Counted from the stretch's first letter, positions 10,077-22,632 are shown. The stretch is DNA of 64,000 nucleotides from Xylogone sp. PMI_703 (GCA_021399445.1 JAJTUQ010000001.1:1116001-1180000), one strand, 5' to 3'. The notes: generated by a model from the letters alone, not told the origin. Program-made: numbers and translations.

Positions 10077-11671
10077 TCACTTAACAGAAAGATAGCTTGT
10101 GGCCATTATTATGGACCATTCTTCCAGCTTTGCACAGGCAAGATTACTTAAGGCTGTCAATTTGGTTATTATAAAATTAGATAAATTTAAACTTATTATA
10201 TGATAGTTAGAAACACACCTCTTTATAATATTTCTTTCCTCTACTTTGCTCCTCTTGCTTTCCTCTAATTCCCGTAAATCCAGCTTATACTGATTTAAGT
10301 CTTCCATTTTTCTCGATACAAATACCTCGATTTCATCTTCATCCCCATCCAAGTTACCTAAACGACTAAACCCGGCTTTTTCAACAAGGCTTTCAATATT
10401 AGGCCACAATACCTCTTCGTCAAAATTAAATGATTCACGGATCAATTCATTATACCAAAGCTTTCCTTCTTCCATAGACTGGCGCATAAGGATCGACATC
10501 TTCTGATCTGACGGGATTACTTCGTTCATACCTTTTACTATCAGCGTTTCCTCCTCTTCCAAACATTCGAGAAATAGCTGGAACTTCTCATGATACCGTG
10601 CTTCACTAGAACTAGTCCAGGAAGTTGGTCTTTCCAATATCAACCAGGACGGCGGAGAGAAAAGAAACTGATATGGGCCAGCGTAAGTCCATTCCCAATC
10701 AACCACTGCAACAATTTCCAGAGTATCCTTTTTTACAAGGATATTTCCCGGTCGAAAATCGTCGCAAACAAGCTTGAAAGGGCCAGTATTATATTTCTCA
10801 AATATAAAGGACGGTACCAAGCTTTTCATTTGTCGGCGGAGTATGTACTTTCGACGAGCATCATCAATATTATCTACCGAGTTTCTTTGGTCTCGCAAAT
10901 GTACAAAATTCTGGTCAACAAGGTTGTTAAAATATTCTGTCACGCTTTCAAAAGGTTCCGATAAGTGACCTTAGAATATGATCAGCTGGAGTGTATAAAT
11001 CGCATCTTACATATCTCACCATCCATCCGTACATAGCCACTGCTCTCTATCTCATTCATTTTTTGGGTCATTGGTGCATATGTAATTAACCACGATGTCG
11101 TACCATCCTCGCGCTTAACTGAAGATGGTGCTCCAATTTTGTCGAAGCTATACCTTGATAACTCCAAGAGAATCTTCGCTATTTGGCGATAGATTGTAGA
11201 AAGTTCTTCATTTGTGATATCCTTACGCAATACAGGACCCCAGGAAGGACGGGGGAGCTGCTCCATGACGGTGCTGAGTGGCACGCCATCAATCCATTCT
11301 TCGATAATAAACGTGCCTATTTTAGGATCATGGTTATCGACAGCCATCCCAGAGGCTATGATCTCAGGAACTGGAATAGAAGTATTTTCCTTCATAAATT
11401 TCATAACATCAACTTCACGTCGAATCTTTTCTTGCGGATAGATGACATTTCCTGGGATTGGAAACCGCACTGCCCAACGCGTACCATCATCGAATACCAC
11501 TTCGAAGCAGAAGTTGAATGATCCACGCTTCAAACCCACACAGAGACATTTATCGCCATTCTTGTATTTTGAGGCCAGCTTTTCGACTCCAGACGTATTA
11601 TATTTTTTAAGTCGATTTCTCCAATCCGCTGCTATTGAAGCATGTATTTGGGTGAGTTCATCTGAATCCAT
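10077..11671 (-). CDS. Aminoglycoside phosphotransferase (APH)-type kinase-like protein
   Basis: Exon 1 is 11671-11011 and exon 2 is 10969-10077, joined across a 41-nt intron (donor GTAAGA, acceptor CTAAG), giving about 517 aa. The join creates E-I-C-H-L-S-E-P-F-E-S-V-T-E-Y-F-N in frame. N-lobe: R-W-A-V-R-F-P with E-K-I-R-R-E-V, then I-I-E-E-W-I-D-G-V-P-L as hinge. Catalytic loop: C-D-D-F-R-P-G-N-I-L-V, where the usual first His of H-x-D is Cys, as in many fungal members I know. Metal-binding V-V-D-W-E-W-T follows. The C-terminal 60 residues are poor in conserved sequence and may hide another intron, so the exact end is uncertain. The family phosphorylates small molecules or is non-catalytic; the substrate is unknown. 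Confidence 0.8.
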
Positions 11672-12520
11672 ACCCTAGCTAGACTATCGGAGAGCAATAA
11701 CGATGTTCTGCTATCCTACTGCTTACTATGCGATCTTATAAACAGTGTGATGATGTTGGCATTTCCGTTAACATCTCCTAGCTTCGGAGTGGAAATATTC
11801 TTACCCGTACCAGTAGCATTTCCCCTCTGACGCGCCATTGGGACAATAAATTCAGCACATAATAAAATATCATTATCTAAATTATTCATTAATTTTAATG
11901 TGCTCAAGTTTGTTTCTGTTTACACATAGTTTTGTCCGTCCCACGAAATCAAAGCTATAGTGAAAGCAAGTGTCCAGGCTAGCAAACACTGGGAACTAGT
12001 TTTACATCTTATTGTAGACTTCCATAACCACTTTGGCCTGCTGCTTTTATACTTAATTGTGAACCAGATTAGTGTAGATCCCAGACATATACCCAGAGAA
12101 CTCGCTCTTAAAGCTGTCTCTATCTGCTCGTCTGGCTTTAAAACCTTCCTCAATATCTTTTTGCTTGTTTTATGCTCGTGGCTTGTAGAGTTATGCATGT
12201 ATAAGTATGAATATTTAAAGGGAACCAAGATAAAAGTAGTCTTACTAGAATACAAAGCCTGGAGTAGACTGCAAAGCTAGTATAGGAGCCTCTAGGACCG
12301 GAATCTCGATATCACTCAACTGGGTGACCTATGTGAACTTGCGCTACCTTTTGACTCAGATCCGTTCACTCTATCACTCACATCAGAATCATCAATTTAT
12401 CAACGAGCCTGAAAAGTCCCTGTTCTCAATTCAAGTGCCTCAAACTCATTTCATTATGTATTCGTCCTCCGTTTGTCTATACTCAAGAGAATTTTTTATC
12501 TCTTCTAATAACATTCAACC
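11672..12520. other. Intergenic region
   Basis: This spans the upstream region of the kinase-like gene and the 3' flank of the DUF1223 gene. Two opposite-strand frames near 11920-12280 are open for about 105 codons, but neither resembles a protein I know. Confidence 0.45.
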
Positions 12521-13312
12521 TCAAACTCTCGCAGCACTCAAAATCTCCCCTCCTCTCCCCCGCTGCACCATAACAACCATCTCCAGTCCCTCTCTTCTCT
12601 CCGGCACCTCAAACACACCCTCTCCTCCTTCAAACCTCCCAATTGATCCCAAATCCCTCACAATATTGCGATGAGGCAGCGTCTTCCCTCTATTCTCTCC
12701 CCGCAAGATCCTCACATCCGCCGGCGCAACCTCATAATACACAACTAGAACATCGGCTTTAACACCCGCATCACCAGATACCCTCACAGTCCTTTTATCA
12801 CTTCCAACTTCCACGCTTACTGCGTTATGTCGTGGTCCCTGTTCTCGACCAAGCACGTTAGGTAGACTTCGCCATCCACTAGAACCCAGGGGAACGGCGC
12901 CTCCGTCTACAATCACCTGTGGAGTGTAGACACTTCGACTCCTGGCTGCAGTGGCATAGTCCCGTTGTCTGGTGTCCCATCTCTTGTCGCCGAAGGTATC
13001 TGGCCAGCCTAGGTGGTCCCAGTAGGTTACTTCGTAGGTCAAGAGGAGGTAGTTAGGATCGGTTGGTGGGAAGTTAGCGATGCAGAAGTCGTTTGCTGGG
13101 GGACAGGAGTCGCATCCCTGCGATTGATAGAGTTCGATTATAGTTAGTGGCTGGGATGGGGTTACGCCATTTGTGGCAGTCATGGTGTCCTGGCTTGGGG
13201 ATGTATATCCAGCGGAGTTGTTATCGAGAGGAAGTTCACAACGAGCCTCGGACTGTGAGCGAGAGTGCGAGGAGAAAGGATTGAGTTTTGAACGAAAGGA
13301 CCTTAGTGACAT
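12521..13312 (-). CDS. DUF1223 family protein (thioredoxin-like fold)
   Basis: A single exon, 263 aa. I place the start at the ATG at 13312-13310 (M-S-L-R-S-F); the frame extends upstream only by a TTG. After a Ser-rich 60-residue leader comes the DUF1223 core: E-L-Y-Q-S-Q-G-C-D-S-C-P-P-A (the CxxC pair seen in the family), L-T-Y-E-V-T-Y-W-D-H-L-G-W-P-D, R-Q-R-D-Y-A and Y-T-P-Q-V-I-V-D-G. Bacterial members usually carry a signal peptide; none is clear here. The family is uncharacterised. The redox-type motif suggests a thiol function, but that is inference. Confidence 0.88.
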   Translation of the reverse strand: MSLRSFRSKLNPFSSHSRSQSEARCELPLDNNSAGYTSPSQDTMTATNGVTPSQPLTIIELYQSQGCDSCPPANDFCIANFPPTDPNYLLLTYEVTYWDHLGWPDTFGDKRWDTRQRDYATAARSRSVYTPQVIVDGGAVPLGSSGWRSLPNVLGREQGPRHNAVSVEVGSDKRTVRVSGDAGVKADVLVVYYEVAPADVRILRGENRGKTLPHRNIVRDLGSIGRFEGGEGVFEVPERREGLEMVVMVQRGRGGEILSAARV

Positions 13313-13448
13313 ATTGTGAGTAAGATTCAATGAAATATAAATGGTTGTCCAATGTTGCGAATATTAAGTGAGAACCTGAGATACCTCGCTGCTTGTCTTG
13401 AGTTTATAGCGACGAAATACAACTCACCAAAGGAGAGTCACAGAACTT

Positions 13449-13700
13449 CTATATATGAGTGAGCATAAACTTTATTCCAAATAATCTGGGCTTGAAACCT
13501 AAAACTATGGCTGCAGTTTGGAATATTAAATAGTGTTGGCTGTCATCAATGATTTCATTGTGGCTGAAGTCGTGAGTGATTCCAAATCGCCGGGAGTGGT
13601 AACGAGGCGCAGTAGCGAAGGGGTCCTCGACCGTTGTCCTAAGAGAAGGAGAGAAATTTATGAGAGTTGATGTCGTTCTTAAAACTTACAATTTGTTCAT
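13449..13700 (-). CDS. Possible small two-exon gene, 66 aa, unknown function
   Basis: ATG at 13700-13698 with an 11-nt first exon (13700-13690), a strong donor GTAAGT, a 51-nt intron (13689-13639) ending in a pyrimidine-rich CTTAG, then 13638-13449 open to TAG. The total of 201 nt is a multiple of three. The product begins M-N-K-L-T-T-V-E-D-P-F, has an R-R-F-G-I-T-H-D-F motif, and ends in a hydrophobic stretch. I recognise no family. It lies 137 bp upstream of the DUF1223 start on the same strand, so it could also be 5' untranslated sequence of that gene or chance. Confidence 0.3.
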
Positions 13701-15023
13701 TGATTCACGTGCTGAAATAATGCGTAGATTTTATACTACTGTAAGTACACATAGAACCCGGGCATAACTCGGGGAAAACTACGGAGCGAATTCATAAGTA
13801 GGCATTCGTGAGCCGTGGTTACAGTTCTAGAAATTACCCATTTAGAATATTTACTCTAAGATAAGTGCTAATATATCACTTTTTTTTACTCGTTATATCT
13901 CATTTCAATATCACCAATGTCACACTTTATAAGCAAAAAAGTGACAACAGGTTAAAATCCAAGCTTATCAAACACAAAGCCTCCTAATACAGCCTGATGA
14001 ACACAGCAAAACAGAGCTCATGTATTTTGTTAATCACCTTCAACCTCAATAAACCCTTTTCTCAACTCTAATCTTCAACATCGCAGGAGCTCGGCCACCG
14101 AGGTCTCCTGAACCGACTATCCGAAGTGGGCGGGCTTTGCGGAACGGAAGAACATAGGGCACTATACATGGCTTTATGACTTAATCAACAAGAATTGTAG
14201 AATAAATAATGATAGTGAATCTCCATTGGAGTAAATAGACCCTATGATTGGACAAGTGGTACGTACTTATAAGTAACTGGTAACTACAGCTTCATACCTA
14301 CTCGTGCTAGTGGGGAACCAAGTTCCAACATCTATGGTTCTAACTTAGGAATATGCCGGTGAGTTGATATGCGGTTGAAGGATAGCTATCAACCAAGGTT
14401 ACACATGTCAACCTTGTGAACTCTGCATCAACAATCACCTCATCGTACGTACACATCATCCTCTGAGGTTTCATCAAGACACTCAAGACTAATTCACAAA
14501 AGAAGAGGGGGTATAATTTAGCTACCTTTTGCCGGCTAATCTAAAATCCTCATAAAAGATAACAAGAACCCAATAACGCAACATAACGCACAAGAATAAA
14601 TATAATGATACAAAGCTTTTGCATTGTCGCACACACACGCTGATGCAAATGTTGGAATAGCATTCCACTCCTGCTGAATTCTGCTTCATGTTCGTTATTT
14701 CTGTCGTCTCTAAAACCATCCTGGACAAGTCATAATAGAACTGTCAAGCTATAGTACAGAGATGACATAGCTTGGATCCAATTCGTAGCCCCCCTTTTGT
14801 TTATATCGAGAGCGGTTTCATCTCCCTTCTCTGCTTCTGAATGTTTCCGGGATTATGTGGATATTGGCCTCCGCATTGTGAGGTTCCAGGAGATGCCTAA
14901 TAACCTCCCATATCCTCAGCTGGCCTTTAGGTAAACCACATCCACTGATCATACTCAGAAAACACGAGGTGGTCTCACTGAGACGTCATCCACCCGTCTC
15001 TAGATCCTCCCTCGTAACCAAAC
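13701..15023. other. Intergenic region
   Basis: AT-rich, no supported gene. A 43-codon minus-strand stretch ending at 14046 (see the rejected list) reads like the end of a protein but has no clear start. Confidence 0.45.
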
Positions 15024-17076
15024 TTATACCAAATCGCCTACCCATCCCATCTTGTCTCTTCTCTCATCTGAAACTCTCGCATACTCCAGTAATAGTCTCA
15101 ATACATAGACTTGCATATCCTCTATCCGCAAAACCTTCTCGGCCCACTCCTTTCCAGCACTGGCAATTTTTGCAGCCTGCTCATCGTGGTTCTTTCTTTT
15201 GCGTCCGGATTCGCCTCCATCATAGCCTAGGAAGTACTCCATGATACCGAAGAAGTCGCCAAAACGATTATCCATGGGAATGAAGTGCACCCAAGGGACC
15301 AGACGCGAATCGTGCCACTCGCGAAAGATGGTGGATTTGATGGGAACGGATGTGGATAATAAAAACCCACGATAACGGCCAGAAAAGGAGTTACCATCGA
15401 TGTCCGGGAGGAACTTTTTGGCATATTGTTCTGACATAGCTTTGGAATCGCTGAGCTTGAAGTAAGGCTTGGTGTGATTGCAGTCTCCACCCTTGGGGCA
15501 CATGAGATCTATGAAGCCAGTGTCAGACCAACTCTTTGCCCACTCACCAAGGCGACCATCTTGTTGGGCTGCGAGGTCGTAGGATGAGGAAGGGAGCGCC
15601 CAGTTTTCCGGCATGGTCTGCCACGACTCAGCAGCAGAGAGTTTGGTAGCGTTTGTCATGGCGATGAAACGATGTCGTTGGAAGCCTCTCCAGTTATCTG
15701 GCTTGTTCCTGCCTCCGGTAGCAACACCACGCCAAACGATGCCATCCGTCTTGTCTTTCCACGGCCCGCCATGGTCTTCACCTCCGGAGAAACGCTCATT
15801 CTTCACATCTAGATACATGGGAGCAGGCAGAAGAATTTCGTTATTGGTGGGTAGTTTACTGCCGCCAAAGAGGGGAAACAACTGCTTGGTATTGGCGATA
15901 GACAGCGGGGAGATGAAGATACCCTCAAGAGCCTGAAGATCGGGTTGATTGCAAAAGTCGGTAGACTTTGTGAAGTTGGAGATGTAACCCTTGTAGCTGT
16001 GTGGAAGAGTATAGTGGAGTGAGATAACTGGAGTCGAGTTGAAGTTTCTCACTATAGCTGCTTTGCGAGCTGGACTGTCTGGCGGGCAGCCGCGAATGGC
16101 CATTTCCCAGTATGAGCCTTACGCACTGTTAGCTGAATAAAAAGATGAAAGAGGTGGAGCAATGCATACCTTCTCTTTCCCAGTCCTTCTTTTTGACTTC
16201 TACATCTTCATCTCCTTTGTCTCGGGGTGGAAGGGTTTGAAATTCAGAGATGACTTCCGAAGCAGGAATGACTTGGCGGCTCTGTTGCTCTTTCTGAACC
16301 AGCTCATTGATTTCCTCCCATGGTGCGACCACACGAGGCTCGTCCATAGCGTTCAGTGCAAGATCCATGTCGGGAAGGTGCTCTTCCATGGTCTTGAGCA
16401 GCTTCAGCCAGATCTGGGTCCAGAACCAATCACTACCAGCGGTGGCATTGTGATTGCGGACGTTGATGGTCATCTCATATGTGCGAGCTTCCTTTCTTAT
16501 CAAGGCAGGGTTAACAGCCCAGTACGGTCGGAGATCATCGTAAATTTGGTCGAAGAAGTCCTCCACCATCACGATATTCTTCTCCTTCGCGAAGTTGTAC
16601 CATTTATCAAATCCTGGTGGAGGGTGCCGACCGCGTCGCTTGCGGTATTCTTCAGCCGTAGCTTTAAGGCTGTCAGTCTCCTTCTTGAGCAAGTCAACGA
16701 AGGATCTCTCTCCCTTCTCAATCAATTCATCTATCGGGTGTCGAGTAGGGGCAGGCACAGCGGCGACAGGCTTGCTTTGTTTCTTGGGCTCCGGCTCGGG
16801 TGTAGATTTCGGTGTCGTTGTGGAAGAGGGCGAAGCAACAGCTGGAGGCGGTGGAGGTGGAGACGCGGGAGCTTTGTCATTAGTATTAGAAGATGGTGGT
16901 AACGGGGCTTCAAGATTGCTATCGAATTGGCCCGGAAAGTGAGGACCCTGCTGGGGAATGTAGGACGGCCGCAAGTAGAAGAAGACGGTAACGATAACGG
17001 CAGCAACCACGATGTATCGGACCAAGCCCGAGGCTCGACGCGGAGGGCTGACCATGATGGGAGACGATGCTTTCAT
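15024..17076 (-). CDS. GT90 glycosyltransferase (CAP10/CAP64-like, capsule-associated type)
   Basis: Exon 1 is 17076-16170 and exon 2 is 16117-15024 (52-nt intron, donor GTATGC), giving 666 aa. Residues about 20-36 form a single membrane anchor after a short basic tail, so it is a type II Golgi protein. Residues about 50-115 are a Pro/Ser/Thr stem. The catalytic GT90 region is in the second half: I-V-W-R-G-V-A-T-G-G, W-R-G-F-Q-R-H-R-F, F-S-G-R-Y-R-G-F-L-L-S-T-S-V-P-I-K-S and W-V-H-F-I-P-M-D. GT90 enzymes include the Cryptococcus capsule xylosyltransferase and POGLUT1. This protein likely adds xylose or glucose to wall or secreted glycans; that is inference. Confidence 0.9.
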
Positions 17077-20000
17077 GAATTGCTGAAAATTCGAGTGCGA
17101 CGTCGAGTTAATTATTTAGGACAAGGTGTGGTTAAGGTGCGTGGAGTCTGAAGGAAGGTAGGACCAGGGAAAGCCCAGTGCAGAACTTCCAATCGTGTCG
17201 ACGTGGCCTGCTCCGGACAGACAGCGTCAATTCCAAGGTGCCGATGTCCTCAATATACGGCGAATGAATGTGTGATCTCAATGTAAAAGCACGCGCTGGA
17301 AGAGCATCGATTAATCCCAACCAGGCGCAGTCAATTAGAAAGAAGGAAGGTACGAAGTCGTGAGATCTTTGGAAGGAGGACAAAGTTGCTTGTAGAAAAA
17401 AATATAACACAGACGAACAAGGGATGAAGAAGCGGCGGGCAAGGGGTAAAAAAGGCCAAGCCCAGAAGAGAATGCAGCAACAGCCCCCAATGCAGACTTC
17501 TTCGCAAACGGCAGAGAGAAGGAAGGGAAAAGGGAAAGGGAGTGAGATGTGAGGAGCTGAGTCTGGTGGTTGCTGACGGCGAGAGGGCCAGAAAATAGGA
17601 GGTGGACGAGATGGCGACAGGCGCCAAGCGGCTTGGGGCAAGGCTGAAGGGAGCAGGGATTGGCTGGGGTGGCGACCAGGAGCGGAAAGGAATATCTACG
17701 ATGGGGAGACCAGGGAGAGTACTGTAACGATGGGGACAGAGAGGTGAGATGCTGCAGCGTAACTGGCGCGCATCCGGTCGCAGAGTCCATGAAGAAAGGA
17801 CCTGGGAAGTTGTACCTGGCCCGATCGTTTGCTTCTTCAGTGGAGTTGAAAGTTCACCTTTTCTCCTTCCTCTCATCTCGTATTAGTTCTATCATTCGGT
17901 CCCGTATTACTTATTACAGTACGGTACGGTCTGGTTGATACGATGGCTAGAACCATCTTGCAATACGGGCTTGCAGGAGGTAATTATTGTTCGATACAAT
18001 GACACGACACGATTCGGTGCTGCATCGTGGCTCACATCCACCGCCGACATCCTGCAGGACCTGTCGCAAGTAATTACCGTACCGTGATCCGTCGCGGACT
18101 CGTTCATATGCGGCTTCTCCAGCACACTGTACTGGTGCTGAGGTACTGAGGTACTTGAGGTCCTGTACCAATCAATGGCTGCAGCAGATGGAAATGACCG
18201 AAGTCGATCAACGATGCTGATCAGGGGAAAGAAGGCCTATGGCTCTCCACCGCACCACCGCTGGGTTCACTTTCTTATCTCAGATTTTGGCCTTTTTTCT
18301 TTGTTTTTTTGGGTATCACCACAGATGGGTACCGGTACTGTACATCGACTCTGCTGCAGGACTCTCAATGTACGTATGTAGCGTAGAAGCTTAACGGCAA
18401 GAAGGTTGTGACTATCGTACGCAATTACTTGCCTGCCGGGTTTATTTTCATGCGGTATCCGGACACGAATGCAGAGAGCCCTCACTGATCTGAATCGGTC
18501 CTGTGTGTATCGTATCCGTTTTGGTGAGCGGTGGGGGAAGGCGAGGATTCCTCATCGCTGCTGTAACTGCAACGGCAGATCTGGCTTATCCCCCGTAATT
18601 TGCACGTGAAACTCAAAGTCCCGTGCAGCGAAAGTGCTGACTCAGCATACTTCTTCCAACCTTTGTGAGCCTAATCAGGCTCTCATAGACTTGTAACTCA
18701 AGTACCGGTAGCTGGCTATGATAGGTACATTTATAGCCATGCGCAAGCACAGTAAGGACCGATCATGCGCATTTTCCTACTCCAACTTTCTTGGAGGGCT
18801 TAACCTGGGAGAACGCTGCTTCTACAATGCCGTACTGCTGCGAGGTATCGAAAGTGGTCCGCTCCTGATGAATGCATTATCGAAATTTGGGCTGAGGTGA
18901 GATTCCAGAATCGAGCAGAGAGAAAAGAGACGAAGAAAAAATGCGAAAAGCCAGCATCCTGTACAAAATAATGCAAAGTCTACGGCGTGGTAAATATCAT
19001 GGTAGGTGCCATCGGTTGGGCACATGTTGCAGAACGATGCGGTTAAGCAAGCAACTGCTGTGTCACAACCTTGTGTGACCGAGACTTTGAAGCATCAAGG
19101 ATATGGCACAAGCACTTTGTACTCTATATGGCAACATGCGTTGATAGTGACCTTGGCATCGCTTGATAACGATTGAACTTCTCTTTCATACTCACACCTG
19201 TCCGGAGATCTCTCAGCCTTGTGACTCCAGAGCAGAGCAGAAGTCGAGTATATGCGTATATATATAGCTCTGGCGGTGGTGCACTCTAGATCAGCTTGGT
19301 ATCTGGATCATGTATATGGATACCTGCCTGAGTGTGGTTGGGCAGAAGAACACAAGACCAGGGAAGTGGCAGCCGTTGGCCCATTGCCGGACGTGTCGGG
19401 TGTTTTTCTGCTCCCTTGGGCCTGTTCTTCAATTAACCAGTCACTGTTGTATCTCTCCTTGCCTCATTCCAATCCCCAGCCACCCCGATTACTGAGACCT
19501 CAAGCCTCAACCAAGAACTGTGGCACGTTGCTGGAAAACCCGCTCCCCCAGCCACCTCTCCAGAGCAAGGCCACGAGCCGCCCACTGCAGCAGCACCAAT
19601 TGCGTACGTCACCGTGCTCACGCTGCTCTGGAAGCTCTCGATGGGCTGCTTCCATGCCGCTCTCTCCCCTCTCGTACTCACTCTCTATCACCTCACTCCT
19701 ACGGGATATCGCATCTCACACTCGCTCATCTAAACCAGCTTAATCTGTTCAAAAATCACAATACAGACAAGAAAAGCACAAGCCGGCATCTCTCTCCTAC
19801 GTGGTTCGCTGACCTCCCCGGCGCTCTGCATTGCGCCTGGTGCGAGCGGGACGACCCCATCCAAGTGCTCATCCGCCAATTCGTTGCGAATTGACGTGGA
19901 GCCTCTAGATTGCCCTGACGCCTTCTCCATAGAACCACAGCAGATCGCAAGCTTGTACAGATAGCGAGGCAGCTACTGCCGCCGCCGTTGAGGGTCCAGA

Positions 20001-20683
20001 AGCTACTTGTACCTCATTCTTTTGGTCGGTGAGAGTTGCTTCAGGTGCCACTAGATTTTTGTGGTGGGCTTTGCTGCTGGCCAAGCTTGCTTAATTGCTA
20101 CCTGCTCCACTAATTTCAACTGAATGCTTTGCTCTCTCGCTCTCTTTCTGTGGTTTTCATTTGGCAGTAACAAGGTGGAAGTCGCAAAACGTACTTGAAA
20201 GTTCTGGAGCTGGAGCTTTAAGCTTAAGGTCCTAAAAAACAATAAAGGACGCTGGTGCGAGCATCGCGCCTCTGCCTCTATACTACGGAGGTATATCAAC
20301 CACGAAAAACCAAGTGACATTTCGGGAACAAAGGAACCGGCGCTGAAGGATTTCCGGTTTCTCAATCTGCGTAATTGGATCCTATAAATACGGTTTTATA
20401 ACCTGTTTAGCGCTGCGACCAGCCAACTGGATTCGACTTCGACTTTCTTTGTGGGATTGTGACTTAATACCCGCCCCCTCATTTTTGGACAGAGACACCC
20501 CCTCCTCCGAGCACCCGGGTACCACGAACCACCATCACCAAGCTTTTTTCTTTGGGTGTTTGCTTGCTTGCATGCACAACTTGAGGTCTGAACATACGGC
20601 AGCATATTGAAATAAAAAAAGACGTGTAGTCGCAGGTCGCAGGAACACAGACGAAGGGCAAACAACTTCATCTACACGCAACG
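17077..20683. other. 3.6-kb divergent intergenic region
   Basis: This lies between the starts of the GT90 gene (minus) and the four-TM gene (plus). From 17132 to 17876 several minus-strand frames overlap in different phases; this looks like pyrimidine-biased leader sequence, not a gene. Between 17900 and 18400 GTAC/GGTAC motifs recur. No RNA gene was recognised. Long 5' leaders on both sides are likely. Confidence 0.5.
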
Positions 20684-21312
20684 ATGGCCTCCTCCGGCAC
20701 CACTGTCGAGTCAGAGGTCGTGGTCCGTCGAGTCGGCGTCAAGTACCACTGGCCGGCAATCCAGCTGAACTTCTGGCTCCTGATCATGCTGGTTGGCTCT
20801 TCGACCATTCTGGGAATATTCAGCAGCTTCATAACGGTGCAAAATCAATTGGATGTTGGCATACCATGGTGAGTCGTTGTTTGCTTCCTCCCGAATGCGC
20901 CTCGCGCAAATAGCTAACCACATTTTTGTGTTTCACCAGGTACTTTCCATACTGGATAACCGTCTCCGGTCTCATGATCCTCTTTATCATCCTCATGTTG
21001 TGGCTCATTTCCCAGCGCCAGCTCCTCCCTGGAATAGTCATGCTCGGCTCCTTCATCCTCTTCGTGTTATATCTCGTCGGTCTGATTGTCATCTCCATCG
21101 AGCTCTGGGGGTCCGATGGTGGCGTCAATAATAACTGCGAGCTATTTGTCAATAACAATCCGAGCAGGGGCTCGAATATCCAGACATTGGCGTGGCTGGA
21201 GCAGAGGAGTATCTGTCAGAGCTGGACTGCGGCGTGGAGCTTCGAGCTTGTAGGAACGATCTTTTTGCTGTGGATGATGATTATGAGTTATCAGGTCTAT
21301 CGGGATGACTAG
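20684..21312 (+). CDS. Four-transmembrane fungal protein of unknown function
   Basis: Exons 20684-20868 and 20940-21312 (71-nt intron, donor GTGAGT, CAG acceptor) give 185 aa. A hydrophilic N-terminus of about 25 residues is followed by hydrophobic segments at about 27-52, 66-87, 92-118 and 160-182. The loop between the third and fourth contains two Cys (N-N-C-E-L-F and S-I-C-Q-S-W) that could form a disulfide. The layout resembles MARVEL/tetraspan-type small membrane proteins, but I cannot assign a family. The start is supported by an in-frame ATG and the hydrophilic leader. Confidence 0.8.
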
Positions 21313-22259
21313 ATCCGTTTCCTGCTTACTCGTTTCGTTATGTTCTGTTTTTTTATCTTTCCATTATACACCGGAATTGGGTTCGGGGACTCTGGGGGCG
21401 GGAATTCACAAAGGTTGGGGGACTATTGTATACGAACGAACCGATCACTTGTGATACGAGAGTCACGGATTAGATCGAATCCACGTATGAAGGGGCTGGG
21501 ACGAATCAGGGTGAACGACCGCCAATGCTAGCACCGCAGTTTGTTACCCCAAAACCTTCCCTGGACGATGCTTTTTATGTTTAAACGTTTTCAATGGATT
21601 ATGCTTCACGGAGGAGAAGACCTGGAACCACGGTGGAGAGCTGGTGTATCATTTTTATGTCAAACTTTTTAGCTTACTTCTCTGCTTTGCATATGTATCG
21701 GCGTATAGGATGGGAAATGAAACGAATACTTGGGAAAGGGGTGGGGGGTGTTCTTTCTGGTGATTTCGAAATCGAGCATCGGTTTAGGGGATGGTAGAGA
21801 ATGGATGGGGTGACAAGCTGGGTGGGATTCATTGCTGAGGAAACTACAGTACATTATTTGTCTAGAGAAAAATGATACCAAGCCTTGATCAATTGATGAA
21901 TGAACTGGAGTATGAATGGTCCATCTACTGAAAATTAAAGTAATACACGAGATGCTCTGGCATCTTGGTTTTGTAGTTTTAAAATAATTGGCAATCCTCA
22001 AGCTAGTGGAGATTCAAGTCAACCGTAAGTTGGCGATATATTTGGCAGCAAAACATAGATTCACATTAACAGCACATAGAGCCATATTTTACTTCCAATT
22101 AATTTCATTCAGATCTTATTATGAAACTCAGGGAAGGACTAGACTCTAGCCTTGATAAATACTACCTCCACCTCCACGGTCCCGATTCCCAATCCAATTC
22201 CTAAGAAACGCCAGTTACCATCCCATCCTTCCCAAGACCTGTGTCTCTATTGAGATCTT
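21313..22259. other. Convergent intergenic region
   Basis: The 3' flanks of the four-TM gene and of the small gene on the opposite strand. No coding signal was seen. Confidence 0.5.
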
Positions 22260-22632
22260 CTAGTTGGAGTACTTGGGGTCAACTTTGTTTCTGGAATTGA
22301 CAGAAACATTAGCATTTGATTTGCTTAACAGCTGTATGGCGGGCTGAATGTGGATGGTATCAACTTACCCAGTTGCCTTCTCGTACATGCCTCGTGCGGC
22401 GTCGGAGATCTTCTCGTTTTGCTCTCGGCCTAGAGAGTGGCCGGATCTCTTCTCGACGAAGTCGAGGCCTGGTGACGATTAGTTACTGTAGTTATCGTGG
22501 ATAGTATTGTGAAAAAGGGAACTCACCCTTGTCACCGTAGTCCTCTGAGCCGCCAGCAGCTGGCTGGTTGGTTGGGTTGTTGGTGTTGGCTTGCTGGCCG
22601 TTACCTCCAACAGCGTTCTTGATGAAATCCAT
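22260..22632 (-). CDS. Small conserved hydrophilic fungal protein, 78 aa, three exons
   Basis: Exon 1 is 22632-22527, exon 2 is 22468-22369 and exon 3 is 22290-22260, with introns of 58 and 78 nt (GTGAGT and GTAAGT donors, CAG acceptors). The product starts M-D-F-I-K-N-A-V-G-G, has a Gln/Asn-rich spacer, then Y-G-D-K-G-L-D-F-V-E-K-R-S-G-H, L-G-R-E-Q-N-E-K-I and the end N-K-V-D-P-K-Y-S-N. I recognise this layout from many small ascomycete proteins of unknown role, some reported as abundant in spores or under stress. The exons are too short to stand out as open frames, so the gene is easy to miss. A TATATA run and an AGGGG (minus-strand) stress-type motif lie upstream. Confidence 0.85.

Noticed and set aside
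14046..14180. A 43-codon minus-strand run ending V-E-K-R-V-Y-stop that reads like a protein C-terminus
   Set aside because: No ATG in frame, a stop lies just upstream, and joining to an ATG near 14327 needs a long AT-rich intron with weak signals. No family match.
16162..16902. A 246-codon plus-strand frame opposite GT90 exon 1
   Set aside because: Shadow of a real exon; the product resembles nothing.
17132..17876. Three overlapping minus-strand frames of 150-180 codons upstream of the GT90 gene
   Set aside because: They overlap in different phases in a pyrimidine-biased sequence and resemble no protein; best explained as leader DNA.
19252..19743. A 163-codon plus-strand frame in the large divergent intergenic region
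   Set aside because: Low-complexity Pro/Ser/Leu product without family resemblance; likely 5' leader of the four-TM gene.
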